64,000 bases of DNA from Enterobacter kobei. Lineage in GTDB: Bacteria > Pseudomonadota > Gammaproteobacteria > Enterobacterales > Enterobacteriaceae. Below the pieces are notes generated by a model. It was not told where the DNA came from. It saw only the letters and a list, made by a program, of their open reading frames with translations, and made no database searches. Positions within the stretch are counted from its first letter, which is position 1. Each line of letters begins with the position of its first letter. Location: NCBI RefSeq assembly GCF_001729765.1, contig NZ_CP017181.1, positions 2,852,001-2,916,000 of the forward strand, written 5' to 3'. Of the stretch, positions 1 through 11,213 are shown one piece after another. A program made the position numbers and the translations under genes.

Positions 1-332
1 TCCAGCGGCAGCGCTTCAGCACGGTTAATGATAACCAGATCGGACGCCAGTACTTCAATGGCACCCGTCGCCATGTCTGCGTTGACGTTTTTCTCGTCAC
101 GCGCACGCACGGTACCGGTGACCTGAATGCAGAACTCATTACGCAGCTCAGAAGCCAGCTTCAACGCATCCGCACGATCCGGGTCGAAGAACACCTGAAC
201 GATACCTTCACGGTCGCGCATATCGATGAAAATAAGGCTACCAAGATCACGACGACGGTTGACCCAACCACACAGGGTGACCTGCTGTCCGACGTGGGAC
301 TGACGCAGCTGCCCGCAATATTCTGTACGCAT
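1..332 (-). CDS. aspS: Aspartate--tRNA ligase, N-terminal part (gene runs off the window)
   Basis: Class II aminoacyl-tRNA synthetase that charges tRNA-Asp in the cytoplasm. Only the first ~110 codons are present. The start is the ATG at 330–332; the protein opens [10 protein letters not shown] and contains the OB-fold anticodon-binding segment ([18 protein letters not shown]), nearly identical to E. coli AspRS as I recall it. The catalytic core lies beyond position 1. It is divergent from yecD, with ~265 bp of shared upstream DNA, the same arrangement as in E. coli. Confidence 0.97.
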   Translation of the reverse strand, partial: MRTEYCGQLRQSHVGQQVTLCGWVNRRRDLGSLIFIDMRDREGIVQVFFDPDRADALKLASELRNEFCIQVTGTVRARDEKNVNADMATGAIEVLASDLVIINRAEALPL

Positions 333-596
333 GAGATATCCCTTAATTAGCCGCAGGCTAAATGTCGCCTGGAATGCAGGCTACTATGTCGCAGCTTTCT
401 GTATGTCACAACTGGATGAAAAAAGGCGGCTATTATACTGGAAATTCCGCCGGACGATAAGAGCGAACCACGGCCTGACGGTCGTTTGCTGCACTCTTAT
501 TGCGCATTCTCACAAAAATTAACAAAATTATCCGACCCATTACAGGTCATCACGTCGTATGGTGTTACGGAAGTGATTCATTTAACGGGAGTAACG

Positions 597-1163
597 ATGT
601 TAACACTGGATGCCAGCAAAACCGCGCTTGTGGTGATTGATTTACAGGAAGGGATCCTGCCCTTTGCCGGTGGCCCGCACGCTGCGGATGATGTGGTTAG
701 CCGCGCCGCTCGTCTGGCGGAAAAATGCCGTGCCAGCGGTGCCCCTGTAGTCATGGTGCGCGTCGGCTGGTCCGCTGATTTCGCCGAGGCGTTAAAACAG
801 CCCGTTGATGCACAGGCGCCCGCCCATGCCCTGCCGGAAAACTGGTGGACGTATCCGGTGTCGCTGGGCAAACGCGACAGCGATATCGAAGTGACCAAAC
901 GTCAATGGGGCGCATTCTACGGAACCGATCTGGAACTGCAGCTCCGCCGTCGTGGTATCGACACCCTTATCCTGTGCGGCATTTCCACCAACATCGGCGT
1001 GGAGTCTACCGCCCGTAACGCCTGGGAGCTGGGCTTTAACCTGGTCATTGCGGAAGATGCCTGCAGCGCGGCTTCCGCGGAACAGCATCAGGGCAGCATG
1101 ACCCATATCTTCCCGCGTATCGGACGCGTGCGCAGCACGGACGAGATCCTCAGCGCGCTATGA
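597..1163 (+). CDS. yecD: Isochorismatase-family hydrolase YecD
   Basis: 188 residues. The Rossmann-like isochorismatase/nicotinamidase fold is visible: [10 protein letters not shown] near the N-terminus carries the usual acidic residue, and the C-terminal half has [17 protein letters not shown]. In active members the nucleophile is a Cys in that second motif (form CVESTA); here, as in E. coli YecD, it is Gly, so normal amidase chemistry is unlikely. The ATG at 597 is preceded by GGGAG; longer upstream frames lack a ribosome site. The stop overlaps the yecE start (ATGA), indicating translational coupling. Physiological substrate unknown. Confidence 0.95.
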   Translation: MLTLDASKTALVVIDLQEGILPFAGGPHAADDVVSRAARLAEKCRASGAPVVMVRVGWSADFAEALKQPVDAQAPAHALPENWWTYPVSLGKRDSDIEVTKRQWGAFYGTDLELQLRRRGIDTLILCGISTNIGVESTARNAWELGFNLVIAEDACSAASAEQHQGSMTHIFPRIGRVRSTDEILSAL

Positions 1164-1978
1164 TGTATGTGGGGTTACCCCAGTGGTCGCACCCGAAATG
1201 GGTGCGCCTGGGCATCACCGGCCTGGAAGAATATGCCCGACACTTCAACTGTGTCGAGGGCAACACGACCCTCTACGCGCTGCCTAAAGCGGAGATTGTT
1301 GAACGCTGGCGGGAGCAAACGACCGACGATTTCCGGTTCTGTTTTAAGTTTCCGGCGACCATCTCCCACAACGCCGCGCTGCGCAACTGCGGGGATTTAA
1401 CCGAAGAGTTCTTTACGCGCATGTCGCCACTGGCGAACCGGATTGGGCAATACTGGCTCCAGCTTCCCGCCACGTTCGGCCCGCGCGATCTGCCTGCCCT
1501 GTGGCAGTTTCTGGATAGCCTGCCCCGCGAGTTTACCTACGGCGTGGAGGTCAGGCATGCTGAATTTTTTGCCAAAGGTGAAGCAGAAATAGCGCTCAAC
1601 CGCGGCCTGCTGGAACGTGCGGTCAACCGTGTCATTCTTGACAGTCGCCCCGTCCACAGTGCAATCCCGCACAGTGAAGCGATTGTGGATGCGCAACGCA
1701 AAAAACCGAAAGTGCCGGTCCACGCCATCGTCACCGCGCAAAACCCGATGGTCAGGTTCATCGGTAGCGACAACATGCAGCAAAATCAGGCGATGTTCGC
1801 CGTCTGGCTGCAAAAATTAGCAAAGTGGGAGCAAACCACTACGCCCTATCTCTTTTTGCACACACCGGATATTGCGCAGGCACCCGAACTGGTCGATGCT
1901 CTCTGGCAGGCCTTGCAGGCCGCGGTTCCCGCCGTGGGCAACGCCCCCTCCATTCCACAACAATCTTCTCTTTTCTGA
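1160..1978 (+). CDS. yecE: DUF72 family protein YecE
   Basis: 272 residues, DUF72 (TIM-barrel-like) family. It opens [14 protein letters not shown] and ends IPQQSSLF, both matching E. coli YecE. The family has no firmly established reaction; a conserved charged cavity suggests a hydrolase or binding role. The ATG at 1160 overlaps the yecD stop, so the two are probably co-translated. No signal peptide or membrane segment, so cytoplasmic. Function of this protein is unknown; identity as YecE is secure. Confidence 0.95.
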   Translation: MMYVGLPQWSHPKWVRLGITGLEEYARHFNCVEGNTTLYALPKAEIVERWREQTTDDFRFCFKFPATISHNAALRNCGDLTEEFFTRMSPLANRIGQYWLQLPATFGPRDLPALWQFLDSLPREFTYGVEVRHAEFFAKGEAEIALNRGLLERAVNRVILDSRPVHSAIPHSEAIVDAQRKKPKVPVHAIVTAQNPMVRFIGSDNMQQNQAMFAVWLQKLAKWEQTTTPYLFLHTPDIAQAPELVDALWQALQAAVPAVGNAPSIPQQSSLF

Positions 1979-2029
1979 TATCACCCCCTATCATAGTGAA
2001 GTGCCATCTGCCAAAAACAGGGAGTTTGT

Positions 2030-4177
<2,148 letters not shown>

Positions 4178-4184
4178 CCCTTTA

Positions 4185-4216
4185 GCCGGGTGACGGCTAC
4201 GCCTTACCCGGCCTAC
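4185..4216. repeat. REP-like extragenic palindrome
   Basis: The arms GCCGGGT (4185–4191) and ACCCGGC (4206–4212) flank a GC-rich loop just after the cmoB stop. This is the shape and composition of enterobacterial REP/BIME units, commonly found in 3' intergenic DNA, where they stabilise mRNA ends or bind gyrase/IHF. Confidence 0.7.
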
Positions 4217-4235
4217 GCGTCGCACGTTTTCTCCA

Positions 4236-4347
4236 AAATAGTTCAAGTTGCAGCAAGGCGGCAACGCAGCGAATCCCCGGGAGCTTACATCAGTAAGTGA
4301 CCGGGGTGAGCGAGGCGGCCAACGCGGCTGCGGCTTGAAATATGAAG
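4236..4347. repeat. ERIC (enterobacterial repetitive intergenic consensus) element
   Basis: The central part matches both classic ERIC primer sites: GAATCCCCGGGAGCTTACAT, then AGTAAGTGACCGGGGTGAGC after two bases. The outer arms (TTCAAGTTGCAGC ... GCTGCGGCTTGAA) form the long imperfect inverted repeat. Length ~110 bp agrees with the ~127 bp consensus. It lies between convergent cmoB and cutC, where it would be transcribed as a long hairpin. Confidence 0.9.
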
Positions 4348-4350
4348 GAG

Positions 4351-4383
4351 AAAAAAAGGCCCCTGTGTAATTTGCAGGGGCCT
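4351..4383 (-). terminator. Intrinsic terminator of cutC/MicL
   Basis: On the minus strand a perfect 8-bp stem (GGCCCCTG/CAGGGGCC) with an 8-nt loop is followed by a run of seven Ts. It ends the cutC transcript and would be the 3' end of MicL. Confidence 0.9.
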
Positions 4384-4663
4384 GGTACAAGCAAGCATCA
4401 TATTGGGCGACATGATGCGCGGTAAAAATCGGTACGTTGCTACACGTGATAGCGCTCAATCAGCGACTTCATTTCCGCAACCGACTCTCCATCTACACCG
4501 TAGCGTGAATACTCATCCGCTTCAGCATCCGTCGACATTGACAGCCCTGTATTGCGATAACGCATGGGTGAAGGTATCCATTTCCCCGCAGAGCTGTGAA
4601 GCTCTTCCACCCCGGCGTTTAAAAACCGTTCCAGATTGCCGGCACGGACTCCCGCACCCGCCA
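4351..4663 (-). ncRNA. micL: Probable MicL sRNA from the cutC 3' region
   Basis: In E. coli, MicL is a sigma-E-dependent ~300-nt RNA made from within cutC and its 3'UTR, processed to an ~80-nt form that represses lpp. Here the cutC 3'UTR ends in a strong hairpin plus seven Us. A sigma-E-like promoter (GGAACT ... TTCCAA, minus strand, 4698–4670) lies inside cutC so that a transcript to the terminator would be ~310 nt, the E. coli size. Location, size and terminator are seen; identity and the exact 5' end are inferred. Confidence 0.6.
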
Positions 4664-5183
4664 TTATTATTGGAACACCGGAATGGGCTTTTAGTTCCGT
4701 AATTAATTGCAGACCTTTTTCAGCAGAAGACTGTTGCCCTGATGTCAGAACGCGCGCCACACCCAGTTCGGCAAGGGTATCAAACGCTTGCAGTGGGTTT
4801 TTGCACATATCAAACGCACGATGAAACGTCACGGCCATTCCTTTTGCGGCGTCCATCACCTGACGCATACGCGGCAGATCGACCTCACCGTCTTCATCCA
4901 GCAGGCCGGTCACCAGCCCGGGGAACCCGAGGTCACGAACAAAGGCGATATCTTCAAGCATGGCACTGAACTCACCCGACGTATAACAAAAATCACCGCC
5001 GCGAGGACGAATAATGGGGTGTACCGGAAGGGTGACGGCCTTACGGGCCGACGTTAGCACGCCGTATGAGGGCGTTAACCCTCCTTCTTTCGGGGCGGCG
5101 CACAGTTCAATGCGATCGGCCCCTTTCCGTTGCGCGGTGACGGCACACTCCACGCTATAACAACAAATCTCCAGCAGCGCCAT
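4440..5183 (-). CDS. cutC: Copper homeostasis protein CutC (TIM-barrel)
   Basis: 247 residues, the normal CutC length. Recognisable by [17 protein letters not shown] at the N-terminus and [15 protein letters not shown] late in the barrel. Originally linked to copper tolerance; in E. coli the copper phenotype is attributed largely to the MicL sRNA encoded in its 3' end, so the enzymatic role of the protein remains unclear. Cytoplasmic, no signal. Convergent with cmoB and 78 bp downstream of yecM on the same strand. Confidence 0.96.
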   Translation of the reverse strand: MALLEICCYSVECAVTAQRKGADRIELCAAPKEGGLTPSYGVLTSARKAVTLPVHPIIRPRGGDFCYTSGEFSAMLEDIAFVRDLGFPGLVTGLLDEDGEVDLPRMRQVMDAAKGMAVTFHRAFDMCKNPLQAFDTLAELGVARVLTSGQQSSAEKGLQLITELKAHSGVPIIMAGAGVRAGNLERFLNAGVEELHSSAGKWIPSPMRYRNTGLSMSTDAEADEYSRYGVDGESVAEMKSLIERYHV

Positions 5184-5261
5184 CGACTCCTCCTTAAAAT
5201 CGGCTTAACGCGCCATCATGGCACGCCTTTTGTTTTGGGTCTCAGCGACGAGTCACAACTC

Positions 5262-5822
5262 TCAGGCTTCGCTGGCAACGATCTGCTCAATGGTCCACGG
5301 ATGAAATTTCACCGTCACCTGCCCGTCAGTCACGGCCAGCGTCGGATTAGGCAGACGCTCACGCTCGCCTTTGGGCGAACTTGTCTTCACAAAAATGCCC
5401 GGCTGGCTTAATCCCTCGTCTGAGAGCAGGGCCAGCGCGCGCGCGTTCAACGTTTCCGGCTCACCCGGCAGGACGATTTCGATATGCTCCCAGCCTTCGT
5501 GCGGGTAACGTTTTTCACCCGGCCATGGCAGTTCTACAACGGTGAATTGCCAGTGCGCCACGCAGACCGGTTCATGCAGTTTGAACAGACAAATGGGACG
5601 ACCATTAATCATGTTCTCAGAAAGCAACTCACCACACTGTTCAAACCCGCGACGCCAGCGCTCGGCAGTCGCGTTTTGATGGCAGCGCAAAGAGATGTGA
5701 TCGGCCTCAAGCGGCGCGATATCCAGACCAAGACGGGTGGCAAGTTCTGTGAACGCCTGGGTGAAGCGCGGTAAATCTGCGGAAATATCATGCAGTTCGT
5801 CAATGGATTGCCAGTTCGCCAT
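5262..5822 (-). CDS. yecM: VOC-superfamily protein YecM
   Basis: 186 residues. YecM belongs to the vicinal-oxygen-chelate (glyoxalase/bleomycin resistance) fold, a metal-binding barrel; EADHISLRCHQN supplies a His likely to bind metal, and KRYPHEGWEHIEIV a second. E. coli YecM has a solved structure but no established reaction. Start ATG at 5820–5822. It is transcribed away from argS; the ~240 bp between them holds both promoters. Confidence 0.94.
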   Translation of the reverse strand: MANWQSIDELHDISADLPRFTQAFTELATRLGLDIAPLEADHISLRCHQNATAERWRRGFEQCGELLSENMINGRPICLFKLHEPVCVAHWQFTVVELPWPGEKRYPHEGWEHIEIVLPGEPETLNARALALLSDEGLSQPGIFVKTSSPKGERERLPNPTLAVTDGQVTVKFHPWTIEQIVASEA

Positions 5823-6061
5823 ACGTCAGTCTCTTTTCATGTCGCAAAGCCGCTAATTTACTCTGTTGCCCCGTTTCGACCAACCTCTGAATCGCGGTTT
5901 TTACGACTGCATGTTTATGCACCTCTTCTCTGGCTGGATTCTGAGCAATCTTCGGGCCCCGCAATGCTGACGGCAGAAGGCATTTGCAGTATACTCCCGC
6001 CCTAAATTCTTTAACTGGCGCGGGCGGTTGTAGGCCCGCATCAAAAACGTAAGGTATCCAG
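5823..6061. promoter_or_regulatory. Divergent yecM / argS promoter region
   Basis: Non-coding 239 bp. A good minus-10 for argS, TATACT, occurs at about 5991–5996, 65 nt before the start. A GC-rich hairpin (GCGGGC ... GCCCGC) in the argS leader directly precedes the ribosome-binding site. No regulator site recognised. Confidence 0.5.
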
Positions 6062-7795
6062 GTGAATATTCAGGCTCTTCTCTCCGAAAAAGTCAGTCAG
6101 GCACTGATTGCCGCAGGTGCGCCTGCGGATTGCGAACCACAGGTTCGTCAGTCAGCAAAAGTACAGTTTGGCGACTATCAGGCTAATGGCGTGATGGCAG
6201 TGGCTAAAAAACTGGGCATGCCGCCGCGACAGCTCGCTGAGCAGGTATTGACGCATCTGGATCTCACCGGTATCGCCAGCAAAACCGAAATCGCTGGCCC
6301 GGGCTTCATCAACATTTTCCTGGAGCCTGCATTCCTGGCAAGCCACGTTGACGCGGCGCTGAAATCAGACCGTCTGGGTGTCTCCCGACCACAAGCGCAG
6401 ACGGTGGTGATCGACTACTCTGCCCCGAACGTGGCGAAAGAGATGCACGTTGGCCACCTGCGTTCCACCATCATTGGTGATGCCGCGGTGCGCACGCTTG
6501 AGTTTCTCGGTCACAAGGTAATCCGCGCAAACCACGTTGGCGACTGGGGTACCCAGTTCGGCATGCTGATTGCTTACCTGGAAAAACAGCAGCAGGAAAA
6601 CGCGGGCGAAATGGCGCTGGCGGACCTGGAAGGGTTCTACCGCGAAGCGAAAAAGCATTACGACGAAGACGAAGCCTTTGCCGAGCGCGCGCGCAGTTAC
6701 GTCGTCAAGCTGCAGGGCGGGGATCAATACTTCCTCGAGATGTGGCGCAAGCTGGTGGACATCACCATGTCCCAGAACCAGCTCACCTATAACCGTCTGA
6801 ACGTGACCCTGACCCGTGATGATGTGATGGGTGAGAGCCTTTATAACCCAATGCTGCCGGGCATTGTGGCGGACCTGAAAGCGAAAAACCTGGCGGTTGA
6901 GAGCGAAGGTGCAACGGTCGTGTTCCTTGATGAGTACAAAAACAAGGAAGGTGAACCGATGGGCGTGATCATCCAGAAAAAGGATGGCGGCTATCTCTAC
7001 ACCACCACCGATATCGCCTGCGCGAAGTACCGTTACGAAACCCTGCATGCTGACCGTGTGCTGTACTACATCGACTCCCGTCAGCACCAGCACCTGATGC
7101 AGGCCTGGACTATCGTGCGTAAAGCCGGTTACGTACCGGATTGCGTTCCGCTGGAACACCACATGTTCGGCATGATGCTCGGTAAAGACGGCAAGCCGTT
7201 CAAAACCCGTGCGGGTGGTACCGTGAAGCTGTCTGACCTGCTGGATGAAGCGCTGGAGCGCGCCCGTCGTCTGGTGGCAGAGAAGAACCCGGACATGCCT
7301 GCCGACGAGCTGGAAAAACTGGCTAACGCCGTCGGTATCGGCGCGGTGAAATACGCGGATCTCTCTAAAAACCGTACCACCGACTATATCTTCGACTGGG
7401 ATAACATGCTGGCGTTTGAAGGCAACACGGCGCCTTACATGCAATATGCTTACACCCGCGTGCTCTCGGTGTTCCGTAAGGCGAACATTGATGAAAACGT
7501 GCTGGCGAATGCGACCGTGACCATCACGGAAGATCGTGAAGCCCAGCTGGCGGCGCGTCTGCTGCAGTTTGAAGAGACGCTGACGGTTGTCGCCCGTGAC
7601 GGTACGCCGCACGTTATGTGCGCTTACCTGTACGATCTGGCGGGTCTGTTCTCCGGCTTCTACGAGCACTGCCCTATTCTGTCTGCGGAAAATGAATCGG
7701 TCCGCAACAGCCGCCTGAAGCTGGCGCAGCTGACGGCGAAGACCCTGAAGCTGGGTCTGGATACCCTGGGTATCGAAACCGTAGAGCGTATGTAA
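6062..7795 (+). CDS. argS: Arginine--tRNA ligase
   Basis: 577 residues, class I synthetase charging tRNA-Arg. An N-terminal Add-1 domain precedes the HIGH signature, seen as [15 protein letters not shown] (about residues 120–135); the KMSK region is the degenerate [12 protein letters not shown] typical of ArgRS. The DALR anticodon-binding domain ends at VERM. The start is GTG at 6062, as in E. coli argS. Followed at once by a shared terminator. A long open frame antisense to it is a composition artefact. Confidence 0.98.
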   Translation: MNIQALLSEKVSQALIAAGAPADCEPQVRQSAKVQFGDYQANGVMAVAKKLGMPPRQLAEQVLTHLDLTGIASKTEIAGPGFINIFLEPAFLASHVDAALKSDRLGVSRPQAQTVVIDYSAPNVAKEMHVGHLRSTIIGDAAVRTLEFLGHKVIRANHVGDWGTQFGMLIAYLEKQQQENAGEMALADLEGFYREAKKHYDEDEAFAERARSYVVKLQGGDQYFLEMWRKLVDITMSQNQLTYNRLNVTLTRDDVMGESLYNPMLPGIVADLKAKNLAVESEGATVVFLDEYKNKEGEPMGVIIQKKDGGYLYTTTDIACAKYRYETLHADRVLYYIDSRQHQHLMQAWTIVRKAGYVPDCVPLEHHMFGMMLGKDGKPFKTRAGGTVKLSDLLDEALERARRLVAEKNPDMPADELEKLANAVGIGAVKYADLSKNRTTDYIFDWDNMLAFEGNTAPYMQYAYTRVLSVFRKANIDENVLANATVTITEDREAQLAARLLQFEETLTVVARDGTPHVMCAYLYDLAGLFSGFYEHCPILSAENESVRNSRLKLAQLTAKTLKLGLDTLGIETVERM

Positions 7796-7798
7796 TAC

Positions 7799-7828
7799 AA
7801 AAAACCCGGCAGCCGCCGGGTTTTTTAT
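7799..7828. terminator. Bidirectional terminator, argS / GH105 gene
   Basis: A-tract, then CCCGGC-AGCC-GCCGGG stem-loop (7805–7820), then six Ts. It serves argS on the plus strand and the convergent GH105 gene on the minus strand. Confidence 0.9.
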
Positions 7829-7830
7829 TA

Positions 7831-8973
7831 TCAGAAATACTTCCGCAAATACTCCGTCAGACACAGAATCGCCATGGCCTGTCCATAGGGCATCGACGTC
7901 AGCGGGATTTGGCGATAAAACGCCAGGTCGCTGCCCATCCCCGTGCCGAACGACGTTTGCAATAACTCCCCTTCCGGCGAGATATTTTTCACGATGCCGC
8001 GAATCGCTTTTTCAGCAACGTCAGCATACGCAGGCGCAACATAGCGCTTACGCACCGCTTTCAGGATCCCGTAGGCAAACCCGGCCGTCGCGGACGCCTC
8101 CAGGTACGAGCCCGGATCGTCCAGCAGGGTATGCCACAAGCCGCTCTCGTCCTGACACTTTGCCAGCGCGGCAATTTGCGCATTCAATACCTGCACCAGA
8201 TAACGGCGCACGGCGTTGTTTTCCGGCAAATCAATCAGTTCGAGGAAATCCGGAATCACGATGGTGAGCCAGCTGTTGCCCCTCGCCCAGCGGGCACGGG
8301 CAAAGTTATGGTTGCCGTCGTAACTCCAGCCGTGGAACCACAGGCCCGTCTCCCGGTCCATCAGGTTCTGCACGTGCAGCAGGAACTGATACACCGCCTC
8401 TTCAACGTACTCCGGTTTGTTGAGCAGTTTGCCGATTTTCGCCAGCGGCAACACCGTCATCATCAGCGTGTCATCCCACATCTGCTGATGATTCTCTTCC
8501 GCCAGGGTGATGTGCTGCATGCCACCGTGATCGGTGCGCGGCATCTCGGTCATCGCCCATTCCGCCCAGCTTTCCAGCCACGGCAGCCAGGCCGGGTTTT
8601 TGGTCTCTTCATAACGACAGGCCAGCGTCAGGAACGGCGACATCGTATTGACGTTTTTGGTAGTGGCACCTTCAGCAAAACGGTCAGCAAACCAGCTGTC
8701 GATAATGTCGCGCATGCCTGTGTCACCGGTCTGGCAGTAATACTGCCAGATACCGTACAAACCGACGCCGTGCGTCCATTCCCATCCGGCCCAGCCTTTG
8801 GTGTCGATCACGCGCCCGTCGTCCAGCCGCAGCAAAAACTCACCCGTCTTGTCGTGGATATTGACCAGGTTATGCGTCACCTTTTGAATCAGTGCTTTCA
8901 GCTCATCTCTGGCAATAAAGCGTTCAGGTTGACGCAATAACGGGCTATGTTTGACAGGCCAAACTTTCATCAT
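7831..8973 (-). CDS. rhiN: Unsaturated rhamnogalacturonyl hydrolase (GH105, RhiN/YteR-like)
   Basis: 380 residues. GH105 enzymes remove the unsaturated galacturonyl residue left on rhamnogalacturonan-I fragments by pectate/RG lyases. Visible family features: GWAGWEWTHGVGLYGIW near residue 60, MWDDTLMM with the catalytic Asp at about two-fifths of the protein, RARWARGNSWL, and YLEASATAGFAYG. No signal peptide, so it acts in the cytoplasm on imported oligosaccharides. It starts one base after the stop of the transporter gene (TAAGATG), so the two form an operon like Dickeya rhiTN. The exact substrate (rhamnogalacturonan versus other unsaturated uronides) is inferred. Confidence 0.85.
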   Translation of the reverse strand: MMKVWPVKHSPLLRQPERFIARDELKALIQKVTHNLVNIHDKTGEFLLRLDDGRVIDTKGWAGWEWTHGVGLYGIWQYYCQTGDTGMRDIIDSWFADRFAEGATTKNVNTMSPFLTLACRYEETKNPAWLPWLESWAEWAMTEMPRTDHGGMQHITLAEENHQQMWDDTLMMTVLPLAKIGKLLNKPEYVEEAVYQFLLHVQNLMDRETGLWFHGWSYDGNHNFARARWARGNSWLTIVIPDFLELIDLPENNAVRRYLVQVLNAQIAALAKCQDESGLWHTLLDDPGSYLEASATAGFAYGILKAVRKRYVAPAYADVAEKAIRGIVKNISPEGELLQTSFGTGMGSDLAFYRQIPLTSMPYGQAMAILCLTEYLRKYF

Positions 8974-8974
8974 C

Positions 8975-10558
8975 TTAACCTCTGTTGTATGTCGAATTCA
9001 GTACTGCACGATCCTTCAGCGAAGGTGCGGCTGGCTTATTGCGATTCAGATAACCGATGTTGTTATTACCCCACAGTGACGCATACGGCATACCGGCCAG
9101 CATCTCGACAGTGGCGCGGGCGTGCGGCGTCGCTGATTCCGGTATCGCATGACCCCACGCACGCATTTTCGCGGTCTCCTCGCGCAGCGTGCTGTGGGTC
9201 TGTAAATTCAGTCTGAAACGCAGGGAAACGAGGAATCCGCAGAACAGCACCAGGAGGATGCCCACACTCAGGATCATCAAAATGGTATGGCTCACTTCCG
9301 CAGGCTGCACTTTCTGACCGCTGACAAAGCCGGACATCTGCATCACGATGCCCACCAGCATCACCGCACCGGCCTGAGACGCTTTACGGGTGAGGGTCAT
9401 GATGCCGGCGAAGATCCCTTCGCGGCGCTGACCGGTGATCACTTCGTCCACATCAGCGATGTAGGTATAGGTATTCCACGGCACGTAGTTGATACCGCCG
9501 CGGCCAAGACCGGCAATGGCAGAAACCAGCAACAGCAGAGAATAGATGTCGCTCAGCCCGGCATAATAGAGGACGGCATAAGAAAGAGAGGCCAGGCCAA
9601 ACAGTACCACCACCATGCGGTAGGACGGCGCAGGACCAAAGCGAATGCACAGCGGGATCATCCCGAGCACGGCGAGAAACTGGAAGATGGCCATCGTACC
9701 GAGCAGGTTAGAGGCCATTGAGGCTTCCTGCATCAGCACAAACACCACGTAGTAGGTGAAGACCGCGTTAAATACATCCTGCGCAATGTAGCCGCCGAGA
9801 TACATGCCCAGATGCTGGCGGAAAATTTTAATTCGCAGCGTAGAACTCAATTCCACGAACAGACGATTCAGGCTCTGGCCCAGCGTCAGCTTCTTCTTCT
9901 CTTCTTCAGCCCGCAGCGCCGCTTCGGACCATTCCTCACGCGGACGTTCCCAGGTAAAGCACCAGACGAAAATGAGCATCAGGGCGCACAGAACGGAGAA
10001 AACCAGGCTTGCATAGAAGAAGGAGACCGCATTGTCTTTACCGAAATGCGTGAGCAATATCCCGGGCAGAAAGGAGGCCAGAATGGCGGACATCTGCGCC
10101 ATGGAAATACGCGCCCCGGAGAACTTGGTTTTCTGTTTGAAGTCATCGGTCATTTCCTGCACCAGCGTCTCGTACGGCACCAGAATCATGGTGTAGACAA
10201 TATCAAACACCAGATAAGTCAGCAGGTAATACCAGAAATTCATGTCCCCCACCCACATCAGCGAGTAGCTGAACACGCACGGGATCCCCAGCAGAATAAA
10301 GAATTTACGGCGACCAAAGCGCTTTCCGAGCCAGGTCGTACCGAAGTTGTCCGTCAAAAACCCCATTAACGGACTGACAACGGCATCCAGCACCCGTGCC
10401 GCGGCAAAAATGAACGTTGCTTCAATCGGTGTGAGTCCACAGAAGGTGGTGTAAAAATACAAAAGCCAGGCCGCCGTCAGGGCGGTGGTACCCGCCCCGA
10501 GGAAATCACCTGACCCGTATGCAAGATAATTTGCGAGTCCAATTTTACGTGTTTTCAT
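8975..10558 (-). CDS. rhiT: GPH-family rhamnogalacturonide/oligogalacturonide transporter (RhiT-like)
   Basis: 527 residues from the ATG at 10556–10558, which has AGGG nine bases upstream (an in-frame TTG three codons earlier is less likely). About twelve hydrophobic segments and the loop motif GFLTDNFGTTWLGKRFGRRK between TM2 and TM3 are typical of glycoside-pentoside-hexuronide:cation symporters (MelB, TogT, RhiT). A hydrophilic C-terminal tail of ~70 residues follows the last membrane helix. Coupled to a GH105 hydrolase, supporting uptake of unsaturated rhamnogalacturonan fragments. Inserted between argS and flhE, which are adjacent in E. coli. Confidence 0.8.
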   Translation of the reverse strand: MKTRKIGLANYLAYGSGDFLGAGTTALTAAWLLYFYTTFCGLTPIEATFIFAAARVLDAVVSPLMGFLTDNFGTTWLGKRFGRRKFFILLGIPCVFSYSLMWVGDMNFWYYLLTYLVFDIVYTMILVPYETLVQEMTDDFKQKTKFSGARISMAQMSAILASFLPGILLTHFGKDNAVSFFYASLVFSVLCALMLIFVWCFTWERPREEWSEAALRAEEEKKKLTLGQSLNRLFVELSSTLRIKIFRQHLGMYLGGYIAQDVFNAVFTYYVVFVLMQEASMASNLLGTMAIFQFLAVLGMIPLCIRFGPAPSYRMVVVLFGLASLSYAVLYYAGLSDIYSLLLLVSAIAGLGRGGINYVPWNTYTYIADVDEVITGQRREGIFAGIMTLTRKASQAGAVMLVGIVMQMSGFVSGQKVQPAEVSHTILMILSVGILLVLFCGFLVSLRFRLNLQTHSTLREETAKMRAWGHAIPESATPHARATVEMLAGMPYASLWGNNNIGYLNRNKPAAPSLKDRAVLNSTYNRG

Positions 10559-10728
10559 TGCCGTCAACCCTAATCAATGTTGGGAGACTCCCTGTAAGCA
10601 AACCTCGTCCGGGAGCTTTTACACGGCTACAGTAAAGGCATCGACTTCCTGATACCTTTCTGTTTCTGCCATCACGCAGGGGGTGAATGGCAAAAATGCA
10701 AAGAGTATCGTCACGCGTGTCACTGATT

Positions 10729-10752
10729 TATAAAACAGCGTTTCTTTTTCAT
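10729..10752. promoter_or_regulatory. Possible KdgR-type operator
   Basis: ATAAAACAGCGTTTCTTTTT resembles the KdgR consensus (GAAACA..TGTTTC with A/T flanks), ~170 bp upstream of the rhiT-like start. KdgR represses pectin genes in enterobacteria. Only an approximate match; low confidence. Confidence 0.3.
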
Positions 10753-10777
10753 CAGAAGGTGAGGTCAGTTTTGCGAG

Positions 10778-10805
10778 CCAGCCATCAGTATTCCCTGATG
10801 GCTGG
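10778..10805 (-). terminator. Hairpin at the end of flhBAE
   Basis: Perfect 11-bp stem CCAGCCATCAG/CTGATGGCTGG with a 6-nt loop, 15 bases beyond the flhE stop on the minus strand. The T-run is poor, so it may act as a weak terminator or a 3' stabiliser. Confidence 0.6.
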
Positions 10806-10820
10806 TGAAAAAGCGGGCAG

Positions 10821-11213
10821 TTAGCGGTAGTTTACAATGACAGAATTGCTCTGCACTTTTAGCGCCGGGATCAAACGTCCCCCGCCCGGCACTTCCCAGA
10901 TAAAACGCAAAGGTTCAATGGCGGGCACGCCGTTGAACGCCTGCGTCGTGCCATTCTCTCCGTCGATTTCCGTACAGCGACTCTGGGAGCAGAGCCGCAC
11001 CCGCAGTCCGGCTGGCGTTGGGCCAATCAGTCTGTAATTCCAGACCACCATCCCCATCAGACCGGAAACCGCTTCAGAGGGCGACAGCGGAGTAGAAGAC
11101 ATGGCGACACCCCGGTTGCTCAGGGTCACGCCCATGCTGCTTGCCTGCCAGGCGCCTTCCCCGGCCGCCTGTGCCGCCAGCGGGAAGAGCATAATCCAAA
11201 GCCATTTAGCCAT
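10821..11213 (-). CDS. flhE: Flagellar protein FlhE (periplasmic)
   Basis: 130 residues with a clear signal peptide (LWIMLFPLAAQAA, cleavage after AAQAA). FlhE is a periplasmic protein thought to limit proton leakage through the flagellar export apparatus. Two Cys (LCSQSRCTE) could form a disulfide. The start ATG shares its A with the flhA stop (TAATG), with GGAGG upstream, so translation is coupled. Last gene of the flhBAE operon. Confidence 0.93.
   Translation of the reverse strand: MAKWLWIMLFPLAAQAAGEGAWQASSMGVTLSNRGVAMSSTPLSPSEAVSGLMGMVVWNYRLIGPTPAGLRVRLCSQSRCTEIDGENGTTQAFNGVPAIEPLRFIWEVPGGGRLIPALKVQSNSVIVNYR

Noticed and set aside
6365-7864. 499-codon open frame antisense to argS
   Set aside because: Shadow of the strongly biased argS codon usage; no ribosome site, and repetitive His/Gln/Val composition typical of antisense frames.
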